64,000 nt of DNA. It comes from Thermoclostridium stercorarium subsp. stercorarium DSM 8532 (GTDB taxonomy: Bacteria; Bacillota; Clostridia; DSM-8532). Location of the stretch: the NCBI RefSeq assembly GCF_000331995.1, contig NC_020134.1, positions 2,516,627 through 2,580,626 on the forward strand, given 5' to 3'. Below the pieces are notes generated by a model that was not told the DNA's origin, did not search any database, and worked only from the letters and a program-made list of their open reading frames with translations. Both the position numbers and the translations under genes were made by a program. This document shows positions 8,038-18,152 of the stretch, piece after piece. Positions within the stretch are counted from its first letter, which is position 1. Every line of letters begins with the position of its first letter.

Positions 8038-9927
8038 TTATTTTGATATTTCGTTTTTAATTATGGTGTCCGCAATGATGTGTCCGCTCAGTATGAACTC
8101 TCCTGCATTTATTACAACCGTTCCCTTCGGTGCATAAATCAGCCCGTTTAACTCAAATTTCGAAGCATTTATTTCAATGTTTCCCTTTTCAGAACATATT
8201 ACAATTTTCCCACCTTCAATGCCTTTGAGCCGGGAGACATTTAAAGATATGCCGCCGGTTGCAAAAATTCCTGCTGAGATATCTAACGACTCACAATTAA
8301 TTGTTACATCCCCGTCAACAGCCAAAGGCGCTGTTATACTTGCCCGACTGCCGCTATAGCTCTTATTTGCAAAATAACGTATTCCGTTTTTCAATATTTC
8401 TGATTTTATATCATCCGCCCATTCAGGCATTCCAATAAATTCCGCACCGGCCTGCCTGTTTTTAACGTTTATGTGTTTCCCTAATGTCACGATTTCACCA
8501 GCTGCTTTGCAAATACCGTCCACCGAAAAATTAAAGCCATGGAACAGAAAATTATTGTTTGTGTGGATATCTCCGGATATTTCTATGTCCAAACCGTATA
8601 CTGAAAGGGGAATTTTACCGCTTCCCGAAAACACGGCATAAGGGAAACTGCTGTAAACCTTGTCCTGTTTACCAATGTCCCATTCTTTTTCTCCGATATT
8701 TTTATCACCGCTGTCATTATTGTTGTTACTCTTCCCACTGTCCCCGCTACTGCTACCATTCTCCGTTATCTTTTTGACATGTATAATAACCGTATCCTCT
8801 GATTCAAGCCACCCGTCACTTACGATAAGCCTGCATTCCCATATCCCCGGGGGCATGACTACATTAGGTTTGACTCCTTCCGCTTCCCCGAAAGGGCCTG
8901 TCCACTTGTATCTCACAATGTTTCTTCCGTCAGGGTTGAGATCAGGTTCCCTTAATCCTTTTAAAGAAGCGTCCGGATCATACGACAACGAGCCGTCCAG
9001 CGTTACTTTTACACCATCATCGGAACGGGTTTCAAATGTTTTATCGTCTCCTGCATTTGCAACCGGAGCCCTGTTCGGAATGCCTATTCCAAAGAAACAA
9101 AAATGTTCAACTGCCCCTTCTATGGTTTTCTCTTTTGTGTCAGGGTTACCTCCCACCCCCGGGTTTACCGGAGAGGTTATGTCTATTGTCTTACCGTCCT
9201 TGAACTGGTATAGCCTTATATCATTTTCATTTTCCTCAAATCCTCTTATGTCATATTTAAGTTTTACCCGCGCCTTACCTGTAAATCCGGCATTAGTTTC
9301 AATGTTATAATATACAGGGAACGTATTCACTATCGAAGATATGCCGGCAGGCAGTTCATTATGAACTGTAACGGTTGTAGCACCCGGTGTATGCACTTTT
9401 TCAAAAATAACTGTCGTCCCGCTGTTCTCATCAATAACTTCAACATTTTCACCAACAGGAGTATTCACTCCTTTTACCGTAATAGTTATCTCTTCAACAA
9501 GAACAATATCGCCTACTAAAGCTTCGAACCTGATGCCCTTGTGAACTCCTACCTGTTTAAGAGCAGGCGTCCATGAAAATACTCCCGTTTCCGTGTCAAA
9601 CTTTGCACCTTCCGGTAAATTATATGCCGCGAAAATTACTTTTTTATTATCATTCCCTGTAACACTTACCGTAAAAGTCAGTAACTGACCGGCATTAACC
9701 GTTTTGTCCCCTATCGGCTGAAGTTTAAGCGGTTCGGTTACTTCCACCTTCAGTATATTTCCTGCGGCGTCGTATGTATATTTTACCGTTGTGCCGTCAT
9801 CGTATACCACTTCCACAAGCCTGTCTAAATCATCATATTTGTATGTAACCGCAAAACTGCCTGAGATATACATTAATGTGGTAATAAGCAAAAATAATAT
9901 AAAAAAAGATGTTTTAATGCTGTTCAT
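8038..9927 (-). CDS. Secreted protein with YD repeat, putative Ig and PKD-like domains
   Basis: The reading frame opens at 9954, but I prefer the ATG at 9927 because GGGGTGGG lies just before it and a signal peptide follows directly (MNSIKTSFFILFLLITTLMY). After the signal come one pair of YD repeats (YKYDDLDRLVEVVYDDG, YTYDAAGNI), a putative Ig domain ending in FSWTP, a beta-rich stretch, a PKD-like domain (PVANAGDDKTF to VIIHVKK) and a Ser/Asn/Gly linker. The last 200 residues are repetitive beta strands such as VNGDV-like VDGDVTINCESLDISAG, suggesting a surface beta-helix or polymer-forming module. Probably exported and surface-associated. Function unknown. It lies downstream of YD-repeat gene debris in the same orientation. 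Confidence 0.75.
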   Translation of the reverse strand: MNSIKTSFFILFLLITTLMYISGSFAVTYKYDDLDRLVEVVYDDGTTVKYTYDAAGNILKVEVTEPLKLQPIGDKTVNAGQLLTFTVSVTGNDNKKVIFAAYNLPEGAKFDTETGVFSWTPALKQVGVHKGIRFEALVGDIVLVEEITITVKGVNTPVGENVEVIDENSGTTVIFEKVHTPGATTVTVHNELPAGISSIVNTFPVYYNIETNAGFTGKARVKLKYDIRGFEENENDIRLYQFKDGKTIDITSPVNPGVGGNPDTKEKTIEGAVEHFCFFGIGIPNRAPVANAGDDKTFETRSDDGVKVTLDGSLSYDPDASLKGLREPDLNPDGRNIVRYKWTGPFGEAEGVKPNVVMPPGIWECRLIVSDGWLESEDTVIIHVKKITENGSSSGDSGKSNNNNDSGDKNIGEKEWDIGKQDKVYSSFPYAVFSGSGKIPLSVYGLDIEISGDIHTNNNFLFHGFNFSVDGICKAAGEIVTLGKHINVKNRQAGAEFIGMPEWADDIKSEILKNGIRYFANKSYSGSRASITAPLAVDGDVTINCESLDISAGIFATGGISLNVSRLKGIEGGKIVICSEKGNIEINASKFELNGLIYAPKGTVVINAGEFILSGHIIADTIIKNEISK

Positions 9928-10595
9928 TTTACCCACCCCATAAGCGCCGAACATTAAAATTCAGATGTACATCGCCGTCAAAAATCTTTATCTGCAGAGA
10001 TTACAAACAAAACAGTCAACATGTAATATTACAATTAAGGCTTATAAAATTATGCCTTGCGGGTTGTAAACAAATTCCTTTTTATAGACATACTCCAGTA
10101 GGGAACATTTTATCTAATATCAGTATAACATGTTATTTTATACCTGTAAAGTCATACCATATAACACTTTCACCGAAATGTCCAGCAACAACGATCAGTA
10201 TATTTGCCCATTGATACCTTCTCTTTTATAGAATAATTTTTAAAGCTTTTTTATAAATATTTTTATATATATTTATCAAGTAAGTAGATTATATAAAATA
10301 GTGCACTCTTTTTCATTCATAAAACCCTTATACCTATATCTCAATTTCCTGATGTATAAATTATAATAAAAATAACAGATGTACCAAAATATTAAGAACT
10401 ATTTTGACATACATTAAGCGTGTTTTTACCTAAAGAACTCTATTACACAACTGTATATATATTTTGAATCCTCTTTCTGTGTTGTAATAAAAGATCACAC
10501 CAGCTTTATACTACGTGACCATACAACTATTAAACTAAATTCTGTTTTAGCACTTTGTATTTTACCGATATGTCTATTCCAACCATCATAGTCGA
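9928..10595. other. AT-rich gene-free stretch
   Basis: About 670 bp with no supported gene. I see short poly-A/T runs and a small palindrome (ATAACATGTTAT near 10128) but no convincing promoter, riboswitch or conserved reading frame. It lies between the YD/PKD gene and the remnants beside the IS element, so it may be decayed accessory DNA. Confidence 0.5.
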
Positions 10596-10754
10596 TTAAT
10601 TTGCACTTTCTAAATGCTGTATAAACTCCATAGGGTTATTGCAAAATCTCAAAGCATCTGATTCTTTAAGTACGTCGATAATTCTCTTCATATTGGCTTA
10701 TATAGTATTACCATGGTAATGCTTTTTCACTGGAAGATTTGGCTGGTATCGGCT
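10596..10754 (-). pseudogene. Unidentified degenerate reading frame abutting the IS left end
   Basis: The minus strand carries a 53-codon frame that begins exactly at the IS boundary and has one internal TAA (10698-10700). Before that stop it reads SRYQPNLPVKKHYHGNTI. After it comes a protein-like tail including MKRIIDVLKESDALRFC, ending in TAA at 10596. I do not recognise the family. It may be the C-terminal end of the gene disrupted by the IS, or an unrelated fragment. The 31-codon part after the stop has an ATG at 10691 but no good ribosome binding site. Confidence 0.4.
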
Positions 10755-12050
10755 GAGGGTGTTAAAATAAAATTGTGTCTGGTGTATAATAAAATCACAA
10801 AGGAGGCTGGTAATTATGGATAAAAATACCTATTATGAAACAGTCAAAAATATGGCGGTTGAAAAAGTATTAAACCAGTATTGCTCTGATTCAGATCCAT
10901 CACGCCCTGCCCTCAAAAAGTTGCTGGAGGATTTGCTCGACTGGTTTATGTTGTCTGAACGCCAAATCTATCTCTTGAAAAACGAGAACGACAAAGGCAA
11001 CGGCTTTTATGATAGAAAACTTGGTACACCTATGGGTAACCTGGACATCTCTGTCCCAAGAACTCGCACTGGCGATTTCAGACCCCACATCCTACCTGAA
11101 CCGTATAAAAGGGTGGATGAATCCTATACAGACCTTCTTATGTCCCTTGTTGTCAACGGTTATTCAGAATCTTCTCTCTTAAATACCCTCAAAAGCCTCA
11201 ACCTTCCTTACTCTGATGATGAACTCAACAAAATCAAAGATGACCTAAAAAGTGAATTAGACCTTTTCAAACAACGGGAATTACCCGAATCGGTGTTTGC
11301 TTTATTAATCGATGCTTATCATTGTGAGATAAAAGACGGCTCAAAAGTGAAGAAAGCCGCATGCTACATAATCCTTGGCGTTGATATGGAAGGTAAGAAA
11401 GACATCTTTGGCCTTTACACCTTCTTCGGCAAAGAAAACAGAGCCGATTGGAACAAGGTCTTTGAAGACTTGATAAACCGCGGTCTTAAACGAGTTTTAG
11501 TGGTTGTAAGTGATGATTTCCCAGGTATTATCGAGACCGTCAAAGCTGTATATCCATATGCTGATCATCAGCTCTGTTTTGTACACCTTCAGAGAAATAT
11601 CCGCAAATACATGACCAAAGCTGATGCCGCAGAATTCAATAAAGAACTCGATAAAATAAAATTTGCTTCTTCCTTTGATGAAGCTGTTCAAAAGTTTTAT
11701 GACCTTTGCAGTAAATTTAAGAGTAAATATAGCCGATATATGAACATTCTCATGGAGAAAGCAGAACATTATATGGCTTTCATTAAATACCCCGAATCCT
11801 TGAGGAAGCATGTTTATACTACCAACAGTGTAGAGAGTATCAACAGTCTAGTTGAAAAAATTCGGATAAGATCGGGTGGTTACTTTAACTCTGTCGAAGT
11901 ATTGGAAATTAACATATATTTACAGAGGGAGAACTTGAGGCGGACAAAATGGAAAAAAGCGGTACCAATGATAAATGCTCACATTTATGAAATACAACAA
12001 ATTTTCCAGTTACGTTACTTTAATCAGACACAAAATTCTTGACAACTCTC
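10755..12050 (+). mobile_element. IS256-family insertion sequence, about 1.3 kb
   Basis: The element holds one transposase gene bounded by imperfect inverted repeats. The left end is GAGGGTGTTAAAATAAAATT followed by GTGTCTG; the right end, read inward, is GAGAGTTGTCAAGAATTTTG followed by TGTCTG. They share TTGTGTCTG and GAG tips with a gapped match between. Length, single mutator-type transposase and terminal GAG fit IS256. The flanks (TATCGGCT left, TATTCATA right) show no 8-9 bp target duplication, suggesting rearrangement after insertion or a slightly different boundary. The transposase is intact, so the copy may still be active. Confidence 0.8.
10816..12042 (+). CDS. IS256 (mutator) family transposase
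   Basis: This 408-aa protein is the DDE transposase of the IS element. Catalytic acids are D166 in LLIDAYHCE, D233 or D234 in VVVSDDFPG, and E340 in TTNSVESIN. The mutator signature C254-x2-H257 in LCFVHLQRNIRKY is also present, and the frame is unbroken. AAAGGAGG lies 9 nt before the ATG. It acts on the inverted repeats at 10755 and 12050 to move the element. Full length compared with the family norm of about 400 aa. Confidence 0.96.
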   Translation: MDKNTYYETVKNMAVEKVLNQYCSDSDPSRPALKKLLEDLLDWFMLSERQIYLLKNENDKGNGFYDRKLGTPMGNLDISVPRTRTGDFRPHILPEPYKRVDESYTDLLMSLVVNGYSESSLLNTLKSLNLPYSDDELNKIKDDLKSELDLFKQRELPESVFALLIDAYHCEIKDGSKVKKAACYIILGVDMEGKKDIFGLYTFFGKENRADWNKVFEDLINRGLKRVLVVVSDDFPGIIETVKAVYPYADHQLCFVHLQRNIRKYMTKADAAEFNKELDKIKFASSFDEAVQKFYDLCSKFKSKYSRYMNILMEKAEHYMAFIKYPESLRKHVYTTNSVESINSLVEKIRIRSGGYFNSVEVLEINIYLQRENLRRTKWKKAVPMINAHIYEIQQIFQLRYFNQTQNS

Positions 12051-12052
12051 TA

Positions 12053-12214
12053 TTCATATCTTGTTATCCTGTTATTCCAGTCTGTAACTTTTACCAGTTT
12101 ATTGATCTCATTATATTCGTACCTTACAATCCTTCCACCAGGATAGGTTAACGCAATTAAGTTTCCAACAGTGTCGTATGAATATTCTACCACATTGCCT
12201 CTGAAATCCGTATA
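12053..12214 (-). pseudogene. RHS/YD-repeat protein remnant cut by the IS element
   Basis: A 54-codon minus-strand frame encodes typical YD repeats: VVEYSYDTVGNLIALTYPGG, IVRYEYNEINKLVKVTDWNN and ITRYE. It ends at the IS right boundary, where the first IS base completes a TAG stop. In-frame TAA lies at its other end. No start codon or ribosome binding site is present. This is clearly a fragment of a larger RHS/YD-repeat surface protein. Confidence 0.8.
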
Positions 12215-12303
12215 TTAGTCAATAGATGGGATTATAGGCATTCAGAAGCTCTGAATAAAAACAATGGTAATTGAAATGTAAAGGGAAAGCGCTCTCCGGC
12301 ATT

Positions 12304-12362
12304 AAAAACAAAAAAAGCACAAGGGTGGTTTTCCGTCCGTAATGTAACTCAGGAAAACCACC
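12304..12362 (-). terminator. Intrinsic terminator of the metK operon
   Basis: GGTGGTTTTCC pairs perfectly with GGAAAACCACC (11 bp, 17-nt loop). On the minus strand it is followed by CTTGTGCTTTTTTTG. It lies 38 bp after the metK stop. Confidence 0.85.
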
Positions 12363-12399
12363 TTCGCGCTCCTACCACTTCTTATTAATACCCGCTATT

Positions 12400-13554
12400 T
12401 TATGAAAGATTCCTTCTCAGCGTTTCTGCAAGATCAACACGTTCCCACGGCATGTTAATCGCATTACTGCCAAAATGTCCGTAACATGAAACTTTTGAAA
12501 ATATAGGGTTATTCAGTCCAAACTTTCTGATAATCACCGCAGGACGGAGATCAATATTGTGTATAATGTAATTACACAGTTCTTCATCGGATACCTTACC
12601 TGTACCGAAAGTATCCACCATAACAGAGATGGGCTCGGTAAGCCCGATGGCATAACTTAACTGGACTTCGCATTTATCTGCAAGACCTGCCGCCACAATA
12701 TTTTTTGCCAGGTACCTGGCCATATACGCTCCGCTGCGATCAACCTTTGATGCATCCTTACCTGAAAGCGCACCTCCGCCAAACCGTGAAAATCCGCCGT
12801 ATGTATCTACAATCGTTTTTCTTCCGGTAAGACCCGAGTCGGCCGCAGGTCCGCCTATTACAAATCTTCCTCCAGGATTTATAAATATCTGTGTATCATC
12901 ATCAATCAGCTCTTCAGGAAGAGCAGGATAAATTACGCGATTAAGCACATCATTGCGCAAAGTTTCTGTTTTTGCCTCTTCCCTGTGCTGACATGACAGT
13001 ACAATTGCCGCAACTCTTGCAGGAATGCCGTTTCTGTATTGAACGGTTACCTGGGCCTTTCCGTCGGGCAACAGATACGGTAAATCTCCGGTTTTACGTA
13101 CCTGTTCAAGTCGTTTTGTAAGAGCATGGGCCAGCTCGATGGGCAGAGGCATAAAGCACTCCGTATCACGGCAGGCAAAACCGAACATCATACCCTGGTC
13201 CCCTGCCCCCATATCCAGCTCATCCTGTTTTCTGATTACGCATTTTGCAATGTCCGGGGACTGTTCATGCAAATTGACATATATTTTACACGTGTCGGCG
13301 TCAAAACCGCGCCCCTGTTCAGTATAACCTATTTCCCTTATAACCTGCCTGGCAATTTCCTCGTAATCAACCCTGGCCGTTGTGGTAATTTCACCGAAAA
13401 TATGCACCTGATCGGTTGTGCAGGTAACTTCGCAGGCTACATGGGCGTCCGGATCATAGATAAGAATTTCGTCCAGTATGCGATCGGCTATCTGGTCGCA
13501 AATTTTATCCGGATGCCCTCTTGTTACTGACTCGGAGGTAAAGTACGTTTTCAT
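12400..13554 (-). CDS. metK: S-adenosylmethionine synthetase
   Basis: MetK makes S-adenosylmethionine from methionine and ATP. The 384-aa protein carries the family signatures: FTSESVTRGHPDKICDQIAD at the N terminus, GAGDQGMMFGFA, the glycine-rich GGGALSGKDASKVDRSGAY and RPAVIIRKFGL at the C terminus. Normally the start signature is SEhVxEGHPDK; here it reads SESVTRGHPDK. No S-box or SAM riboswitch is visible upstream. Instead the gene lies 13 bp downstream of a radical SAM gene on the same strand, so the two are likely co-transcribed. A strong terminator follows. Confidence 0.97.
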   Translation of the reverse strand: MKTYFTSESVTRGHPDKICDQIADRILDEILIYDPDAHVACEVTCTTDQVHIFGEITTTARVDYEEIARQVIREIGYTEQGRGFDADTCKIYVNLHEQSPDIAKCVIRKQDELDMGAGDQGMMFGFACRDTECFMPLPIELAHALTKRLEQVRKTGDLPYLLPDGKAQVTVQYRNGIPARVAAIVLSCQHREEAKTETLRNDVLNRVIYPALPEELIDDDTQIFINPGGRFVIGGPAADSGLTGRKTIVDTYGGFSRFGGGALSGKDASKVDRSGAYMARYLAKNIVAAGLADKCEVQLSYAIGLTEPISVMVDTFGTGKVSDEELCNYIIHNIDLRPAVIIRKFGLNNPIFSKVSCYGHFGSNAINMPWERVDLAETLRRNLS

Positions 13555-13567
13555 GGTGCTCCCTGCC

Positions 13568-14950
13568 TCACATGACCTTATGCGGTTTCAGTTTTCCGCT
13601 GGTAATCGGTTTGTAATCAATCTCCTTCCATAATTCATCCGCAACGGGAGCCCATTTTTCCGCGGCAGTTTTACATTTATCACAATAATCCCGGGCATTT
13701 TCAGGACATTTCAGATCAGTGGATTTCGCTCCGGTCTCTTCAACCATTTCGGCCAATCGGCCATAATTGTCCAGAACAGGGCAAGGCCTCAGCATATTGT
13801 CATTGAACGGCTGCCTTGCGCGATATGCCTTAAACAGAGGTGACTGATAAGCTTCAAGCAGTGTTTTTTCTCTGATATTGGAATCAGAGTAGTGTACAAA
13901 GGCACAGGGCTCAATGTCGCCATTTGCGTTAATGTGAATATATGCTCTTCCCGCTGCAATGCATCCGCCTACGAACTGGCCGTCATTCCAGAAATCAAGA
14001 GTAAATATGGGTTTTTCTTTTCTGAATTTACGAATCTGGTGATACATGAACTTACGCTGCTCGGGAGTAACCATCAATTCAGGTACTGCATCGGCACCTA
14101 TCGGCATATATGTAAAGAACCATGCAAATTTCGCGCCTCGTTTAATCATTTCATCAAAATACTCTTCGCTGCCGATAACATCTACGTTCTTGCTCGTGTA
14201 GCAGCAAGAAATACCAAATGCCAGCTTGTGTTCCCTCAGTATGTCCATCGCTCGGATTATTTTCTGATATGTGCCTTTTCCGCGCCTGAAGTCAGTTGCG
14301 TCTTCAAATCCCTCAACACTTATGCATGGTACGAAGTTTTTAACCCGAAGCATTTCTTTTGCAAATTCTTCGTCAATCAGTGTTCCGTTTGTAAACGCCA
14401 GAAATGCACAATCATTATGTTTTTCGCACAATTTAATTATATCGTCTTTTCGAATAAGCGGCTCGCCGCCGGAATAGAGATAAACATATGTACCATGCGC
14501 TTTTCCCTGATTAATTATATTGTCCAGCTCGTCAAAGGAAAGATTCATTTTGTTTCCATACTGGGCGGCCCAGCATCCGGTGCATTTAAGGTTACATGCC
14601 GAGGTTGGATCCATCAGAATTGCCCACGGAACATTGCAATCATATTGCTCTGAAACTTTAGTCTGAATTGGCGTGCCTATCATTGAACCGTTGACCACAA
14701 AATTTTCGAAAAGTACCTTGCGTTGCCCGGCATCAATATCCGTCCACAGGCTTTTAATTAATTTTGACCAGTTGCTGTTGGGATCGGCGATGGCTTCCTT
14801 GACTGCGACAACCTGTTTCGTGACTCCCTTGCCTATATCATGTTCCAGAAGCCAGTCCAATATTTTCGGAATATTTGCGGTAGGATCTCTGTCAAGATAA
14901 CTATAAACTGCCTTCATGCCCAATTTTATCGCTTTTTCGGATAAATTCAT
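13568..14950 (-). CDS. Radical SAM/SPASM domain protein
   Basis: The 460-aa protein has the radical SAM cluster motif C119-x3-C123-x2-C126 in SACNLKCTGCWAA, then YLYSGGEPL (the GGE motif) and LAFTNGTLI. The C-terminal third holds cysteines in GGCIAAGRAYIHINANGDIEP-type context, ending with CDKCK, as in SPASM-type auxiliary iron-sulfur domains. An N-terminal helical region of about 100 residues precedes the barrel. Substrate is unknown. It is upstream of metK in the same operon, an arrangement that would couple SAM supply to its use. A TetR-type regulator lies upstream on the same strand. No obvious peptide substrate gene was seen nearby. Confidence 0.88.
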   Translation of the reverse strand: MNLSEKAIKLGMKAVYSYLDRDPTANIPKILDWLLEHDIGKGVTKQVVAVKEAIADPNSNWSKLIKSLWTDIDAGQRKVLFENFVVNGSMIGTPIQTKVSEQYDCNVPWAILMDPTSACNLKCTGCWAAQYGNKMNLSFDELDNIINQGKAHGTYVYLYSGGEPLIRKDDIIKLCEKHNDCAFLAFTNGTLIDEEFAKEMLRVKNFVPCISVEGFEDATDFRRGKGTYQKIIRAMDILREHKLAFGISCCYTSKNVDVIGSEEYFDEMIKRGAKFAWFFTYMPIGADAVPELMVTPEQRKFMYHQIRKFRKEKPIFTLDFWNDGQFVGGCIAAGRAYIHINANGDIEPCAFVHYSDSNIREKTLLEAYQSPLFKAYRARQPFNDNMLRPCPVLDNYGRLAEMVEETGAKSTDLKCPENARDYCDKCKTAAEKWAPVADELWKEIDYKPITSGKLKPHKVM

Positions 14951-15023
14951 ACCAGTACCTCCCTGATATATTTTCTCTAAATAAAGTTTAAACCGCTAAA
15001 GATTGCTCCCTCAACAGACAAAA

Positions 15024-15062
15024 GAGGAATTTTGTTCAAAAATCGAACAAAATTCCCCTTTT
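15024..15062 (-). terminator. Bidirectional-looking hairpin between the TetR and radical SAM genes
   Basis: GAGGAATTTTGTTC pairs with GAACAAAATTCCCC around a short loop (stem of about 12 bp). It has T-rich sequence on both sides, and it sits between the regulator stop and the radical SAM start. It would separate the two units in either direction, or form part of the control region of the radical SAM gene. Confidence 0.65.
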
Positions 15063-15081
15063 GAATAAACTTTAAACATTT

Positions 15082-15669
15082 TTACAGTTCTGTCTGATTT
15101 TCAGACAAATTCTTATTTTTGTCTGAACAGTTCTCAAGGGCACGCCGTATATTTCCTTCCATAATTGTACTTAATTTGTCTATGTACTCGTCTACATCGG
15201 GCTTCATATCATTCCACAGATATTTGAGAAACAGCCCCATAAAAGCAAACTGATAAAACTCGGCCACGTATCTGATATCTTCGTCGGTTACATTCAGGCC
15301 CTCTGCTTCCTTTTTTACCAGATCGTACATGTGTCTGTTCGTCGAATCAAACAAATAACGTTCCAGCTGGTCACGGTTCAGTGAATTGAATATATGATAC
15401 ACAATCTGCCGGTTTTCTCTTACCATTTCCATAACAGCCTTGAGCAAATTCTGCAGGGGCTCATTTGCATTTGCCTCTATAACCTTTTCCAGTTCCTCTT
15501 TGAAAAAAGAGTCAAGCAGATCATATATATCACGGAAATAGTAATAGAACGTATTTCTATTGATTCCGCATCTCTCTATTATATTTGTTACCGTGATTTT
15601 GTCCAGCGGACTTTTTTCAAGCATTTCACGGAACGTCTGTATTATTGCTTTCCGTGTAAACCGCGCCAT
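15082..15669 (-). CDS. TetR/AcrR family transcriptional regulator
   Basis: The N-terminal DNA-binding domain is typical: RKAIIQTFREMLEKSPLDKI, then ITVTNIIERCGINRNTFYYY, the TetR recognition helix region. The rest (about residues 60-180) is helical and would form the ligand and dimerisation domain, close to the group with an AcrR-like C-terminal domain of Firmicutes (TetR_C_8 type). At 195 aa the length is normal. It lies just upstream of the radical SAM-metK pair on the same strand, which suggests, but does not show, that it controls that operon. No inducer can be inferred. Confidence 0.92.
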   Translation of the reverse strand: MARFTRKAIIQTFREMLEKSPLDKITVTNIIERCGINRNTFYYYFRDIYDLLDSFFKEELEKVIEANANEPLQNLLKAVMEMVRENRQIVYHIFNSLNRDQLERYLFDSTNRHMYDLVKKEAEGLNVTDEDIRYVAEFYQFAFMGLFLKYLWNDMKPDVDEYIDKLSTIMEGNIRRALENCSDKNKNLSENQTEL

Positions 15670-15751
15670 TATCTTTCTCCTGAACCGGGTAATACCTTCT
15701 TTAAATAAAAACCAAATTTCCTCGTATGAACAATCTCATATTGTAGATATA

Positions 15752-15777
15752 GCAGGTTTTGCCGAAGCAAAACCTGC
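15752..15777 (-). terminator. Hairpin downstream of groEL
   Basis: GCAGGTTTTGC pairs with GCAAAACCTGC around a 4-nt CGAA/TTCG loop. It is a strong stem, but the T-tract is poor, so it may act as an mRNA 3' stabiliser as much as a terminator. Confidence 0.55.
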
Positions 15778-15818
15778 CACTATAATAACAAGGCCTCAAT
15801 TTATGGAGGTGCTATACA

Positions 15819-17435
<1,617 letters not shown>

Positions 17436-17446
17436 TCACCTTCCCT

Positions 17447-17731
17447 TTATTCTATAATTGCCAAAATATCATCCTGTTTGACAATCAAATATTCCTCGTC
17501 ATCAATTTTTACTTCGGTTCCCGCGTATTTACTGTAAAGAACTTTGTCTCCGACTTTCACCTGCATTTTGATTTCTTTGCCGTCCTTAACCTCCCCGGGA
17601 CCTACCGCAATTACCTCTGCAATATATGTTTTTTCCTTTGCCTTAGAGGGGAGAACAATTCCGCTTTTTGTGGTTTCTTCGGCTTCTGTCTCCTTTAATA
17701 CAACCCTTGTTCCCAAAGGCTTTAAGGTCAT
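17447..17731 (-). CDS. groES: Co-chaperonin GroES
   Basis: The 94-aa protein is the GroES lid of the chaperonin. It shows [20 protein letters not shown], the mobile-loop segment [12 protein letters not shown] and [27 protein letters not shown]-type core strands. A GAAGGAG ribosome binding site precedes the ATG. It is the first gene of the groES-groEL operon, transcribed from a sigma-A promoter overlapped downstream by CIRCE. The leader is about 170 nt and contains sequence complementary to CIRCE (see 17763-17896). Confidence 0.97.
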   Translation of the reverse strand: MTLKPLGTRVVLKETEAEETTKSGIVLPSKAKEKTYIAEVIAVGPGEVKDGKEIKMQVKVGDKVLYSKYAGTEVKIDDEEYLIVKQDDILAIIE

Positions 17732-17762
17732 AATCCAATCAACTCCTTCTTAACTTATTATT

Positions 17763-17896
17763 GTTATGAGTGAGGTATTACCTCGCTGCTATAAGACACT
17801 GAACGCCCCTTTCATAAAACAGACGGGGAAAACCTTAAAGGAGGATTAGAAGGACTTATTCGGATAATTTTATAATTTTTAGCACTCACTCATAAC
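17763..17896 (-). other. Long-range complementarity in the groES leader
   Basis: GTTATGAGTGAG at 17763-17774 is the exact reverse complement of CTCACTCATAAC at 17885-17896, which is inside CIRCE. In the groES mRNA the first lies about 17 nt before the ribosome binding site, so the two could form a 12-bp stem enclosing the leader. A local hairpin (GAGGT with ACCTC) at the 3' arm would compete. Confidence 0.6.
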
Positions 17897-17905
17897 GAGT
17901 GCTAA
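17879..17905 (-). promoter_or_regulatory. CIRCE operator (HrcA binding site)
   Basis: TTAGCACTC, nine bases, GAGTGCTAA is a perfect match to the CIRCE inverted repeat that HrcA binds to repress groESL and dnaK operons. It follows the -10 box of the groES promoter. Confidence 0.97.
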
Positions 17906-17913
17906 CAACTATA

Positions 17914-17941
17914 ATTGTATTTTTTAAACTCCCATAGTCAA
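17914..17941 (-). promoter_or_regulatory. Sigma-A promoter of groESL
   Basis: On the minus strand TTGACT, 16 bp, TACAAT lies directly upstream of CIRCE, the usual arrangement for HrcA-repressed operons. Confidence 0.8.
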
Positions 17942-18152
17942 TAAATAATGGACCTGAAAATTGGGGATTTATCCTAAATATCTGGGGATTTTTTTAAAAA
18001 TCTTTTGATTTCTAAATAATGCTATGCCATTTATGCAAAATTTTCTAAGTGTTCAATTCATCATAGTTGCTTAAATAATGGCTACTAAGTTATACTTAAA
18101 ATTAAAATGTTATATTTATAACCGGTATGTTTTCTGAATAAATCAGGAGAAA

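Noticed and set aside
10731-10790. Plus-strand frame reading across the IS left end
   Set aside because: It overlaps the inverted repeat and the transposase leader and has no family; it is a shadow frame.
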